Positions 1 to 7,938 of a stretch of DNA of 30,157 nt are shown here, piece after piece. The stretch is from UBA2773 sp964643985. Its GTDB lineage: Bacteria > Patescibacteriota > Minisyncoccia > Moranbacterales > DUUL01. Each line of letters begins with the position of its first letter. The stretch's first letter is position 1. The position numbers were made by a program, and so were the translations under genes. The notes below the pieces were generated by a model. The model did no database searches. It was not told where the DNA came from and saw only the letters and a program-made list of their open reading frames with translations. The stretch spans positions 1-30,157 of the forward strand of contig CAZXUS010000013.1 of assembly GCA_964643985.1 (NCBI GenBank), given 5' to 3'.

Positions 1-1
1 G

Positions 2-75
2 CGGGGACGACCGGATTTGAACCGGCGACCTTCTGCGTGACAGGCAGACGCTCTAACCAGCTGAGCTACGCCCCC
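2..75 (-). tRNA. tRNA-Asp (anticodon GTC)
   Basis: Read on the minus strand this folds as a complete cloverleaf of 74 nt. The 7-bp acceptor stem starts GGGGGCG and ends CGTCCCC, the D stem is GCTC/GAGC, the anticodon stem is TCTGC/GCAGA, the loop CTGTCAC gives anticodon GTC, the variable loop has 5 nt, and the T arm carries TTCGAAT. The discriminator base is G. The next base at the window edge is C, so an encoded CCA is possible but cannot be confirmed. Confidence 0.97.
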
Positions 76-211
76 AATAATATGATTTTGAAACCTTCTT
101 CCAGTGAAAATTTTAAAGCAAACTTCTCTTTCTGTCGCTTCTTTCGATATAGAATATTCTTCTTTATAAAATACCCTTGCTACACCTTAATAATTCAATA
201 CAACAAACTAG

Positions 212-239
212 ATTATACACGATAAAAAGAAAAAAGCAA
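212..239 (-). promoter_or_regulatory. possible promoter upstream of tRNA-Asp
   Basis: On the minus strand a perfect TATAAT (212-217) lies 16 bp downstream of TTGCTT (234-239). It would start a transcript about 130 nt before the tRNA. The -35 matches only three of six bases and overlaps the terminator of the preceding gene, so this is a weak call. I see no other gene between 76 and 266. Confidence 0.3.
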
Positions 240-267
240 TATTTATTGAATACTAAAAGCCTTTTTC
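229..267 (-). terminator. Rho-independent terminator after the GT-C gene
   Basis: The minus-strand RNA can form GAAAAAGGC (267-259) with GCTTTTTTC (237-229), a 9-bp stem with one G-U pair. An inner AGTATT/AATATT stem and a U-rich tail follow. It begins right at the stop codon of the upstream gene. Confidence 0.5.
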
Positions 268-2033
268 TAAAAATACCAAATATCCTTCCATAAAACTCGC
301 TCTAATCTATCAGGCGCCTCAGTTTCTTCCTCTTCTTCTTTTTCTTCAACTTCTTCCATTGCTTCTTTTAGCGATTTCTCTAATTCTTTGGAAATTTCCT
401 TTTTAGTTTTTTCTTTATCTTTTTGATTTTCTTTTCTAGTTAAATCTTGCTCTTCATCGTAATTAATAAAACTTTCCTTAGGAATAGTATTCCAAACTTG
501 AATTCGACCAAATTTTTCCGAACTAGTAAAATCAAAATAACCTTTATAATTATTACCAATTAATTTTTCGTTATCGGTGGTAATAATTGAAAAATATTGG
601 CAAGTTGTTTTATCTTCAATGGCTTTACTAATTCGATCATACTCAACATCTGGATAATAGACCTTAAAAAGAAATTCATAGGTTCTCTCATAATCAGCAG
701 CAGAATAAAAGCAAGCTATCTTCCCTGTTTTTCGAACTTCACTAGCCATATATTCAGTAGCTAATTTATGTTGAATTAAGACCTTAGCATCGTGTTGTTT
801 AAGAAATATTTTTCGATTAACCGCTTCCTTGTCCTGACTTTTATAATAATCGTGAGCTGTTTTTAATCCATTAAAATTTAGCAACAACATTACAGAGAAA
901 GAAAAGAAAATTATTCCTATTAAAATTTTATTTTTAAATTTTTCCATCCCAACATAGATAAAACCAACCAAAACAAAAGGCACGGCAGCAATTGGCATAA
1001 AAAATCGAGGTTTCAAACTAGTATCAGTTTTTAGTTGCAAAACCACGAAGACTAAAAACCAAATTAAAATTAAATAAAGAAAAGGCCGTTGTTCTTTTTG
1101 TTTTTTCCATAAATAAATTAGTGAAAATAACCCGACTAGAATCAAGGCCAAACCGCCCCAAGCTGAAATGAAACTGTCTTTATGACCGAAAGAAGTTAAG
1201 AACATTGAAAAAGAAATACTAATTTGTCGAATTTTTTCCCACAAACTAGCTCCATCTCCTCCGGTTTTAGCCGTCACGGCATAAATAAATTGATTTAAAT
1301 TATCACCCTTGGTATAAATATCGCTTAATACCACCGGGATGTAAAAAAATAATCCGGTTGAAATCGCTCCAACCCAGTATTTCCAATTAATTTTTCGAGG
1401 AAAATATTTAAGCCAAAACAAAAAGGCAACAACAGGATAACCGACAAAAGCCACAAAATGAAGTTGACTAGAAATAGCATAAGCTAAAGCTACCACCAAA
1501 AGCCATAGCCCTCTTTTTTGGGCTTCTTTTTCTTGGGAAGATTTGAAAAGCGCTAGAATAAATAACAATCCCCAAAAAGAAATTGAATTGGGATTCCAAG
1601 CAAATCGAGCATATTGAACAATAATGAAAGAAAAACTATAAAGAGTTGTTAATAAAAGTGAATTTCTTCGAGAAAAAAATTGCCTTAAAAAATAGAATAA
1701 AAGCGGAATAGTTAAGATTGAAAAAAGCAAATCAGGAAAAGCAAAGATATGAGGTTCGATACTGTTAAATATTTTGGCTGAAAAATATTGCATATAATAG
1801 AAAGCTGGACCCATTCTCAAAAAAGTTCCTGCCGCTCGAGGTCCCAGCAAAGTCAAATCTCCTGGTCCGTTTTCGAAAGCCGCGGTGGCTAATTTGGCGT
1901 CTCGAACCTGATCAGCCTTGAAAAAAAGCCAATCCTCAAAATTATAGACTCGAACAAAAACTCCGCCTAAAATAATAAGCGCTAATATTATCACTACCGA
2001 ATTTTTTTTAATAAATTTCTTCCAATCTTTCAT
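267..2033 (-). CDS. GT-C family membrane glycosyltransferase (PMT/ArnT-like)
   Basis: This 588-residue polytopic membrane protein resembles the dolichyl-/undecaprenyl-phosphate sugar-dependent GT-C superfamily (PMT, ArnT). After the first membrane segment (about residues 12-28) comes an extracytoplasmic loop with ADQVRD, the expected place of the catalytic acid, then about ten further hydrophobic segments to about residue 385. A soluble domain follows. The tail is a long Glu/Lys-rich stretch ending in LERVLWKDIWYF. The protein is a paralogue of the gene at 4699-6462, sharing the ADQVRD loop, the MGP-x-YY motif and the LWKD ending. It is the last gene of a four-gene cassette with a DPM synthase-GtrA fusion and a phosphoesterase. 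The likely role is moving a sugar from a polyprenyl-phosphate donor onto a surface acceptor. Donor and acceptor are not readable from the sequence. Confidence 0.8.
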   Translation of the reverse strand: MKDWKKFIKKNSVVIILALIILGGVFVRVYNFEDWLFFKADQVRDAKLATAAFENGPGDLTLLGPRAAGTFLRMGPAFYYMQYFSAKIFNSIEPHIFAFPDLLFSILTIPLLFYFLRQFFSRRNSLLLTTLYSFSFIIVQYARFAWNPNSISFWGLLFILALFKSSQEKEAQKRGLWLLVVALAYAISSQLHFVAFVGYPVVAFLFWLKYFPRKINWKYWVGAISTGLFFYIPVVLSDIYTKGDNLNQFIYAVTAKTGGDGASLWEKIRQISISFSMFLTSFGHKDSFISAWGGLALILVGLFSLIYLWKKQKEQRPFLYLILIWFLVFVVLQLKTDTSLKPRFFMPIAAVPFVLVGFIYVGMEKFKNKILIGIIFFSFSVMLLLNFNGLKTAHDYYKSQDKEAVNRKIFLKQHDAKVLIQHKLATEYMASEVRKTGKIACFYSAADYERTYEFLFKVYYPDVEYDRISKAIEDKTTCQYFSIITTDNEKLIGNNYKGYFDFTSSEKFGRIQVWNTIPKESFINYDEEQDLTRKENQKDKEKTKKEISKELEKSLKEAMEEVEEKEEEEETEAPDRLERVLWKDIWYF

Positions 2034-2051
2034 TCATTTAAAATAATTTTT

Positions 2052-2202
2052 AAAATTTTTAGATTCGTTACAATTTGAGGAGAATTTGAGTACTGAACGA
2101 GATGTATTCGATGATACATCGAGTGAGTGACAGAAAATTCGACCCGTCTCCGTTAAAACTTCGACGGGGCAAGCAAGAAAGTGTAGCGAATCTAAAGATT
2201 TT
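2052..2202. repeat. structured intergenic repeat R1 with inverted ends
   Basis: This spacer between two genes is bounded by a 21-bp inverted repeat (2052-2072 and 2182-2202, two differences) whose core is AGATTCGTTACA/TGTAGCGAATCT. Inside are a 7-bp hairpin GATGTAT/ATACATC (2101-2107, 2114-2120) and a CCCGTC/GACGGG stem. Its right end includes the stop codon of the upstream gene. The inner part (about 2071-2140) is related to 29803-29870. A 62-codon open frame here is chance. Confidence 0.7.
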
Positions 2203-3334
2203 ATTTTATTTTTAGTTTCCAAACTAGTTTAGTCACCAAAACAAAATTCATTATTGTTGCCGCTAAAATTCCGACAAAAGCCCCGAAAATATAATACAAT
2301 CCAAGATTTATCATTAATCGATAAACTAAAAAATTTAAGATCATTGTCAAAAAAGAAATCAGATAATAAATCACAATTCTTCGCATACTTTCATTTCTAG
2401 TCTCTGATTTTTTATCGCCGTAAGTAAACAGCGAATTAAGAAAATAATTAGAAAAAATTGACAAGACAACCGCGATCGCCCAAGCAAAATTTTCATTCAT
2501 TTTGTAAAATTCCACCAAACCATATAATACTCCAAGATTAACAAAAACACCACTTCCCCCAACTATACAAAATTTTAAAAATCTTCCAGCCTCTGGAATA
2601 GTCGTAAAAATAGTCCATAAATGTTTAAAAAATTCCAACCCTTGTTTCATCGTGGCCTTGCTGTCATCATTTTCTCGAGTTAAAAAAGTATAAGGAACTT
2701 CGCTAACTTTATTATGTTTAGTCCTCATTAAAATTTCTACTGAAATTTTAAAACCGCAAGGATCAAGCTTGGCACCTTTAAGAATACTTTTTTTAAATAG
2801 CAACAATCCGCCCAAAGGATCTGAGGTCTGCCTAGCTGGAATAAAAAGAATTTGAGTAAAATATTTAACTCCCAGGGAAACCGCTCTTCGATAAATTCCA
2901 TAAAAAGTTTTTAAACTCCCTAACCCCTCGGCACTCCCACCTTTAATATAACGAGTCCCAAAAACTATCTCTGCCTGATCTTTCAGGGCTTTCTCATAAA
3001 GCTTAGAAACTATTTGAGGCGGATGTTGTAAGTCGCTATCTATACAACAAATATATTCCCCATTGGCTTTTTCAAAACCTTCAATAAAAGCTGTTGCCAA
3101 ACCAGTTCGCCGTTCTTTCGGTCGATGGATTATTCGAACTTGAATGTTTTTTCTATTTTTGATTTCTTTTTTTATGACTTCTGGCGTTTCATCGCTACTA
3201 TCATCCACAAACAGAACTTCATAGTTTATTTTTTTATTTTTCATTGCCTTGCTGATAATATCCAACAAAGGCTTGATATTATCTTTTTCGTTAAAAGTTG
3301 GCGGCACTATGGTTAAATCACATTTATTTTTCAT
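2201..3334 (-). CDS. polyprenyl-phosphate hexose synthase fused to GtrA domain
   Basis: This 377-residue two-domain protein has an N-terminal GT2 domain (about 1-240) of the dolichyl-phosphate mannose synthase type: PPTFNE near residue 11, VDDSSDET at 43-50 and the metal-binding DSD at 99-101 followed by LQHPP. Residues about 250-377 are a GtrA-type four-helix membrane domain starting FLKFCIVGGSG. GT2 enzymes of this kind load a hexose from a nucleotide sugar onto a polyprenyl phosphate, and GtrA domains are thought to help flip or anchor the product. The flanking GT-C transferases would be the natural users. It starts 14 bases after the phosphoesterase stop, so the two are probably co-transcribed. 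Confidence 0.88.
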   Translation of the reverse strand: MKNKCDLTIVPPTFNEKDNIKPLLDIISKAMKNKKINYEVLFVDDSSDETPEVIKKEIKNRKNIQVRIIHRPKERRTGLATAFIEGFEKANGEYICCIDSDLQHPPQIVSKLYEKALKDQAEIVFGTRYIKGGSAEGLGSLKTFYGIYRRAVSLGVKYFTQILFIPARQTSDPLGGLLLFKKSILKGAKLDPCGFKISVEILMRTKHNKVSEVPYTFLTRENDDSKATMKQGLEFFKHLWTIFTTIPEAGRFLKFCIVGGSGVFVNLGVLYGLVEFYKMNENFAWAIAVVLSIFSNYFLNSLFTYGDKKSETRNESMRRIVIYYLISFLTMILNFLVYRLMINLGLYYIFGAFVGILAATIMNFVLVTKLVWKLKIK

Positions 3335-3348
3335 ATTTTTATTATCTC

Positions 3349-4452
3349 TTAATTATTCGAATCTTTTTCCTTGCTTTCTTCTTCGTCTTCAAAAGCTTCT
3401 TCATTTTCTTCCGCGTTGACTAAAGCTTTATATTTTTCCGGAGCTTGAATACTTTGTTCATTGCAAACAGCCGTTTCTCCATTCACCAACAAAGTAGTGT
3501 ACTCTTCCGCCTCTTTATCTTTAAAAAACATTTCAATTTTTAGTTCACCATTCTCCATCACGGTAATTTCATAAAAAACTCCCTGGTCTTTATAGTCATC
3601 GGTTGATAATAATTGTCGATTATTCTTATGAACTCCCTCCAAAGAATAATAATCGACTCCATCCTCCTTAATATAGCACATTTCTTCGATATGTCCGGAA
3701 AAAACGGCCTCAACTCCATATCCAGAAAACAATTCTCTGATTTTATCTCCTTTGATAAATAAATCCTTAGCAGTTTTTAAAAGAGTTTTCTCTAAAGGTG
3801 GCTGATGAACAAAAACTAAAATAGTCTTCTCTTCTGATTCTTTCAGTGTTGTCTCTAGCCAACTTTTTTGCGCTTGATCTAAATGTCCTGGATAATAATG
3901 TAAATCTGGTGAGGTATTCACACTTTGTCCGTTTTCAGTTGGCTTATTATTACCATCCAAAAAAATTAACCGATATTCTCGAATGTCTTGATAATAATAA
4001 GGTTTTTCATAACCAGTAAATTCCAACCATTCACTTTTTGTAAACCCTCTCATTTCGTGATTACCAGCGATATGATAAGCAGGAATCTCCAGCTCTTGAA
4101 AAGCTTTAAACAAAATAGGATAAAGTGTTTTTTCTTGATCATCCCGACCGTCAACCAAATCGCCGCCCTCAACAATTACATCCGGCTGATAAGACCCTTC
4201 CATTTGTTTTTTGAAATTAGCCATTGGTTGAGAACAACGCCAGTTAATTTCCCACTTATTAGTTTCAGAATCTAATCTACTATAACAATGCAAATCAGTA
4301 ATATAGCCAATTTTCAATTCAGTTTTTTTAACAGATTCCTTACTTTGAGGATTTTCTATTAAATTCTCATTCTTAAGAGAAACAATAAAAAAAATCCCAA
4401 GCAAAAGAAAAATCAACAAACTACTAATAATAATTAGTTTTATTTTAGACAT
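3349..4452 (-). CDS. membrane-anchored calcineurin-like metallophosphoesterase
   Basis: This 367-residue protein has an N-terminal membrane anchor (about 5-26), so the catalytic domain is probably extracytoplasmic. Metallophosphoesterase motifs are in order: TDLH (D53, H55), GGDLVDGR (D98), GNHE (N131, H132), VHQPP (H216) and SGHIEE (H254). The last motif is normally GHxH. Here the second His is Glu256, which would change one metal ligand. The C-terminus is strongly acidic. It sits between a GT-C transferase and a DPM synthase. A role in polyprenyl- or sugar-phosphate turnover is possible, but the substrate cannot be inferred from the sequence. Confidence 0.85.
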   Translation of the reverse strand: MSKIKLIIISSLLIFLLLGIFFIVSLKNENLIENPQSKESVKKTELKIGYITDLHCYSRLDSETNKWEINWRCSQPMANFKKQMEGSYQPDVIVEGGDLVDGRDDQEKTLYPILFKAFQELEIPAYHIAGNHEMRGFTKSEWLEFTGYEKPYYYQDIREYRLIFLDGNNKPTENGQSVNTSPDLHYYPGHLDQAQKSWLETTLKESEEKTILVFVHQPPLEKTLLKTAKDLFIKGDKIRELFSGYGVEAVFSGHIEEMCYIKEDGVDYYSLEGVHKNNRQLLSTDDYKDQGVFYEITVMENGELKIEMFFKDKEAEEYTTLLVNGETAVCNEQSIQAPEKYKALVNAEENEEAFEDEEESKEKDSNN

Positions 4453-4474
4453 TATAAATTTTTATGGTTTATAA

Positions 4475-4657
4475 TGGGATTACTTCCAATCACAGTTTTG
4501 TTACGAAATTTATCAATTTTGAGACCTGCCTACCGGCAGGCAGGTAAATTATTTAAAAATTTTTAAAGCTTTAGCGTTAGCTAAGGCAAGATAATTTTTA
4601 GATAATTTAACTAAAATTGTAAAATTACAGTAAAAAGGGTGCTTGGAAACAGTCCCA
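4475..4657. repeat. structured intergenic repeat, copy A (imperfect inverted ends)
   Basis: The left end (4475-4511, TGGGATTACTTCCAATCAC...) is an imperfect inverted copy of the right end (4620-4657, ...GTGCTTGGAAACAGTCCCA). An internal hairpin GCTTTAG/CTAAGGC (4568-4574, 4581-4587) is followed by an AATTTTTAGATAATTTAA tract. The same order of parts occurs at 29873-30030 (copy B), where the hairpin has a different but still pairing sequence. A GC-rich palindrome (4524-4545) is present only in this copy. Confidence 0.65.
4524..4545. repeat. GC-rich palindrome
   Basis: ACCTGCCT (4524-4531) and AGGCAGGT (4538-4545) form a perfect 8-bp stem around ACCGGC. It contrasts with its AT-rich surroundings and is absent from the homologous copy B, which suggests an insertion. 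Similar CCTGCC/GGCAGG palindromes are, from memory, common in Parcubacteria assemblies. Confidence 0.6.
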
Positions 4658-4698
4658 TAATTACAATTTAACACAAATCTTTAAATTCGTTAAGAAAT

Positions 4699-6462
4699 TT
4701 ATTTTTCAAAAACATCTTTCCACAAAAGAGTTCTGGTCTCTAATTTCGCCGTATCTTTAAAAATTTCATCTCCCTGCTTTGATTTATCTTGACCCCTTCT
4801 AACTTTAAGTTGCCATAAAGTTATTGCTCCATCTCGATAAATTTTTTTATAATCAAAACGATCAGCTAAATCCTCCTTAACACCATCGATACTCTTATCG
4901 CTCTTAGCAATCACAAACATTACACAATCTTTGGAACTTTCATTCAAATCGTCCAATCTTTTTACCAATAAATTTTCATATTTATAACTAATAACATATT
5001 TAAAAGAATTTTTAGTTTGATAATCAGTGCTCAAATAACAAATATTCTTATTTTCTTTGATCGCTTTTTTGCTCATATAATCAGAAGCTCTTTCTATTTG
5101 ACCAAAAGTTATCAATTCTCGATGTGGTCTTATAATCGGATCTTTAAATGGTAGCTCTCTTTTTGCGCCTTCTTTCAAAGAAGAGTAATACCAATAAATA
5201 CTATAAACATTTTCGAAAAAAGAAAAACTTACAACAAGAATCAGCAATCCCGTTAACCAAAAACTTTTTTTTGTTTTAATAATAAGCTCTAACCAAAAAG
5301 CTAAAACAAAGAAGGCTATTGGTGCAATCGAAATCCAATAGCGAGGTTTTTCTAATCTATCGGCTATCCCAAAATCTATCAGAAAAAAAATTCCAAAATA
5401 AAGTAAAATCAAAAAGGCCAAAACTCTTTTCTTTTTAGAACCAATCGAACTTAAAAATTTTGTTTTCTTCAAAAAAACTAAAAAAATCAAGACTAGAGAA
5501 GCACCTAGATAAATAAATCTTACTAACTCGATATTTTTAAATTCTTCCTCCGTCACCGGAAAAGGAAAATAGAAATAAAATCTAGCCGTTTTTTCTACAG
5601 TCTCAGAAATGTTCTTCCTAAAAGTATCCTCACTTTTCTGCTGACTAACACTGGCCATCAACCTTTTATAATTACCACCCTCATTTTTAATGTCGCTTAC
5701 AATTACTGGGATATAACAAAAAATTAAAATGAAAAGAGCAATTAAATAATGTTTTAATTGCAATTTTTTCCAACTTCTTTGGTAAATAAAAAATAGAATA
5801 AAAACAAAAGTCGTTCCCACCATAGACAAAAAATGAAGTTGTGAAATAATTACCAAAGAAAAAAAGGCCCCTATCATCCAATTTCCGGCCTTCTTTTTTT
5901 CAAATAAAAACCTCAAAAGACAAAAAATAAACAATAGCTGCCAAAAAATAAGTTGATTAGGATTCCAAGAAAAACGAGAATATTGAATAATTAAAAAAGA
6001 GAAACTAAATAAAGTTGTTGTCGTTAAACTAGTTTTAATTGAAAAAATTTGAGAAATAATCAAATAAAATAAGGGAATAGCCAGAATAGATAAAATTAAA
6101 TCCGGAATCGCAATTGTCCAGGGACTAGCACTATTAAAAAATTTCATAGAAAAAGCTTGCCCGTAGTAATAATAGGGTCCCATATGCAAAGTACCACCTT
6201 TTCCAGCATCACCTGGTAATTTTACACTGGTAATTTTTGGTCCTAAAAGTCGTAATGACCCTACCCCATTTTCCAAAAATTCTCTCGCCATACCAGAATC
6301 CCGAACTTGATCAGCTCTAATCAAAAGCCATTCCTTAAAATTATAACCTCGAACAACTCCGGATAAAATCATTAACAATAAAATAAAAATAACAATTTTT
6401 TTATTTGTTTTTTGAAAAATTTTTTTATCTCCCAGGAACCAATCTTTAATTTTAGCTTTCAT
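4699..6462 (-). CDS. GT-C family membrane glycosyltransferase (PMT/ArnT-like), paralogue
   Basis: This 587-residue polytopic protein is homologous along its length to the one at 267-2033. It shares an N-terminal membrane segment followed by IRADQVRD in the first outer loop, MGPYYYYGQ, FSFLIIQYSRFSWNPNQ, many hydrophobic helices to about residue 420, a soluble C-terminal domain and the ending LETRTLLWKDVFEK. It probably transfers a sugar from polyprenyl phosphate outside the membrane. It is the first gene of the four-gene cassette, with a plausible -10 box 33 bases upstream, and is separated from the phosphoesterase gene by repeat copy A. The fact that both paralogues keep LWKD at the very end after divergent charged linkers suggests a functional tail. 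Confidence 0.8.
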   Translation of the reverse strand: MKAKIKDWFLGDKKIFQKTNKKIVIFILLLMILSGVVRGYNFKEWLLIRADQVRDSGMAREFLENGVGSLRLLGPKITSVKLPGDAGKGGTLHMGPYYYYGQAFSMKFFNSASPWTIAIPDLILSILAIPLFYLIISQIFSIKTSLTTTTLFSFSFLIIQYSRFSWNPNQLIFWQLLFIFCLLRFLFEKKKAGNWMIGAFFSLVIISQLHFLSMVGTTFVFILFFIYQRSWKKLQLKHYLIALFILIFCYIPVIVSDIKNEGGNYKRLMASVSQQKSEDTFRKNISETVEKTARFYFYFPFPVTEEEFKNIELVRFIYLGASLVLIFLVFLKKTKFLSSIGSKKKRVLAFLILLYFGIFFLIDFGIADRLEKPRYWISIAPIAFFVLAFWLELIIKTKKSFWLTGLLILVVSFSFFENVYSIYWYYSSLKEGAKRELPFKDPIIRPHRELITFGQIERASDYMSKKAIKENKNICYLSTDYQTKNSFKYVISYKYENLLVKRLDDLNESSKDCVMFVIAKSDKSIDGVKEDLADRFDYKKIYRDGAITLWQLKVRRGQDKSKQGDEIFKDTAKLETRTLLWKDVFEK

Positions 6463-6494
6463 TTATTATTTTTAAATCTGAAACAATTGAACTC

Positions 6495-6500
6495 ATTATA
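6495..6500 (-). promoter_or_regulatory. -10 box for the glycosylation cassette
   Basis: On the minus strand a perfect TATAAT in the context GGCTATAATGAG lies 32 bases before the ATG of the GT-C gene, giving a leader of about 27 nt. No good -35 is seen at 16-18 bp spacing; only T-rich sequence is present. Confidence 0.45.
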
Positions 6501-6534
6501 GCCCATTTTAATAAAAAATAAAGTCATTTTTTTA

Positions 6535-6579
6535 CCCTAGAGTTCAACCATAAGAATTTCCCACGGTTGAACCCTGGGG
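6535..6579. repeat. 15-bp hairpin element, not a typical terminator
   Basis: CCCTAGAGTTCAACC (6535-6549) pairs with GGTTGAACCCTGGGG (6565-6579) at 13 of 15 positions, and the remaining two are wobble on one strand or the other. Neither strand has a U-tract after the stem. It sits between the MacB-like gene's terminator and the cassette promoter. Confidence 0.55.
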
Positions 6580-6597
6580 AAATATTTCTAATCTATT

Positions 6598-6629
6598 AAA
6601 AAATGTCACTATTTACAGTGGCATTTTTT
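6598..6629 (-). terminator. Rho-independent terminator of the ABC export operon
   Basis: AAAAAATGTCACT (6598-6610) pairs with AGTGGCATTTTTT (6617-6629) around a 6-nt loop, with one wobble. A-tract and T-tract flank the stem, so it can work on both strands. It lies just downstream of the MacB-like gene stop. Confidence 0.85.
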
Positions 6630-6658
6630 AACAATAAATTTTATTTTAAAATATAATT

Positions 6659-7882
6659 TTACTCATATCGCAAAGCCTCAATCGGATTCAAATTAGCAGC
6701 TCTTCTGGCTGGATAATATCCAAAAACAATTCCAATCAAAGCCGAAACTCCCACTGCCAAAATAATTGAAAACATTGAAATTTCAGTTGAAATACCTCCG
6801 AATTTGGCCACTCCCAAAGCCACCCCGATTCCCAATAAAATCCCAACCGCTCCCCCAATAAAAGTTAGCACAATTGATTCAAAAAGAAATTGTTGACTGA
6901 TATCGTTTTTTTTAGCTCCAATCGATTTCCGCAAACCAATCTCTCGGGTTCTTTCCGTCACATTAGTCAACATCATATTCATTATTCCAATTCCCCCAAC
7001 CACCAAAGAAATTCCCGCCACCGCTCCCAACAGAACAGTGAAAACTTGAGTAGCCGAAGAAGCCATTTCAACAATATCAGATTGATTAAAAATACTAAAA
7101 TCAGCTTCGTCGGAATTATCAATTCCATGACGAACTAGCAATAATTCTTCGACTTGAGCTTGAGCCTCAGTCATGCTCTCTTGATCAATTATCTGCAAAT
7201 TTATCAAAGACAAATAATCGTCTCCTTGCAAATATTGTTGATAACTGGCCAGCGGAATATAAACGTTTTCATCTTCATTGGTCATTCCCGAACCACCCTT
7301 GGATTCCGTGACGCCAATTATTGAAAAATTAATCCCATTGATTCTTATTTTTTTACCAATCACATCTTCTTCATTCTCAAATAATTCAGTTGCCACGTCT
7401 GGACCCAAAACTACCACTTTTGATTTACTATTGTTTTGTTTTTCTGAAATAAAACTGCCTTGAGCTATTTCAATGTTTTTGACTTCACTATATTCAGCCG
7501 TCACTCCAGTGACGTTATTATTACTATTATTTGTAGTTGATATCAGCTGTTGCTTTCCGCTTGAAGTTGGCGCAACTTGTTCGATTAGACTGACTTGTTT
7601 CTGAATTGTCTCGGAATCTTCCATGGTCAAAGTCTCAGAGCTTCCTCCGCCCCCTCTAGCGGCATAACCAAAACCTTTTTGCGCTCCTGGCATTACCATC
7701 AATAAATTTGATCCAATTCCTTCAATTTGATCAGTAATATCTTTTTGGGCGCCATTTCCAATCGCCAACATCGCAATTACCGAAGCAATTCCGATTACAA
7801 TCCCTAAGACTGTCAAGCCCGAACGAGCTTTATTAGCACTAATAGCATTAAATGTTTCAAAAATTGTATCCGATAAAAGCAT
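6659..7882 (-). CDS. MacB/YknZ-type ABC transporter permease (FtsX superfamily)
   Basis: This 407-residue protein has the MacB layout: TM1 (about 22-44) after a short amphipathic N-terminus containing NAISANKARSGLTVLGIVIG, a large external domain (about 50-275) with a Gly/Ser-rich stretch near residue 75, then three TMs in the last 130 residues. The coupling region NVTERTREIGLRKSIGAKK and the ending PARRAANLNPIEALRYE are characteristic. With the ATPase just upstream and the adaptor before that it forms a MacA-MacB or YknXYZ-like exporter. In such systems the permease transmits ATPase movement to the external domain. The substrate could be a peptide, toxin or lipid and is not determined. Confidence 0.92.
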   Translation of the reverse strand: MLLSDTIFETFNAISANKARSGLTVLGIVIGIASVIAMLAIGNGAQKDITDQIEGIGSNLLMVMPGAQKGFGYAARGGGGSSETLTMEDSETIQKQVSLIEQVAPTSSGKQQLISTTNNSNNNVTGVTAEYSEVKNIEIAQGSFISEKQNNSKSKVVVLGPDVATELFENEEDVIGKKIRINGINFSIIGVTESKGGSGMTNEDENVYIPLASYQQYLQGDDYLSLINLQIIDQESMTEAQAQVEELLLVRHGIDNSDEADFSIFNQSDIVEMASSATQVFTVLLGAVAGISLVVGGIGIMNMMLTNVTERTREIGLRKSIGAKKNDISQQFLFESIVLTFIGGAVGILLGIGVALGVAKFGGISTEISMFSIILAVGVSALIGIVFGYYPARRAANLNPIEALRYE

Positions 7883-7893
7883 TTTTAAATTAA

Positions 7894-7927
7894 TTTTACT
7901 TCTATAATTCGAAGTATAGAAGTAAAA
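7894..7927 (-). promoter_or_regulatory. perfect 12-bp intercistronic hairpin
   Basis: TTTTACTTCTAT (7894-7905) and ATAGAAGTAAAA (7916-7927) pair perfectly in the gap between ATPase and permease genes. The loop contains GAAGT, which can pair alternatively with ACTTC of the left arm, so two exclusive folds exist. It is not followed by a U-tract on the minus strand. An mRNA processing, stability or expression-ratio element is possible. Confidence 0.55.
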
Positions 7928-7938
7928 ATATTAAATAA

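Noticed and set aside
37..225. 62-codon plus-strand open frame over the left edge
   Set aside because: It overlaps the tRNA-Asp gene and terminator/promoter DNA, has no ribosome site and an unconvincing Phe/Asn-rich translation.
2034..2222. 62-codon minus-strand frame between the GT-C and DPM synthase genes
   Set aside because: It is the translated structured repeat R1 and overlaps the end of the DPM synthase-GtrA gene.
4475..4657. Copy A as a simple terminator of the GT-C gene
   Set aside because: The inverted ends lie about 180 bases apart, lack a U-tract, and the same arrangement recurs at 29873-30030, so a repeat element fits better.
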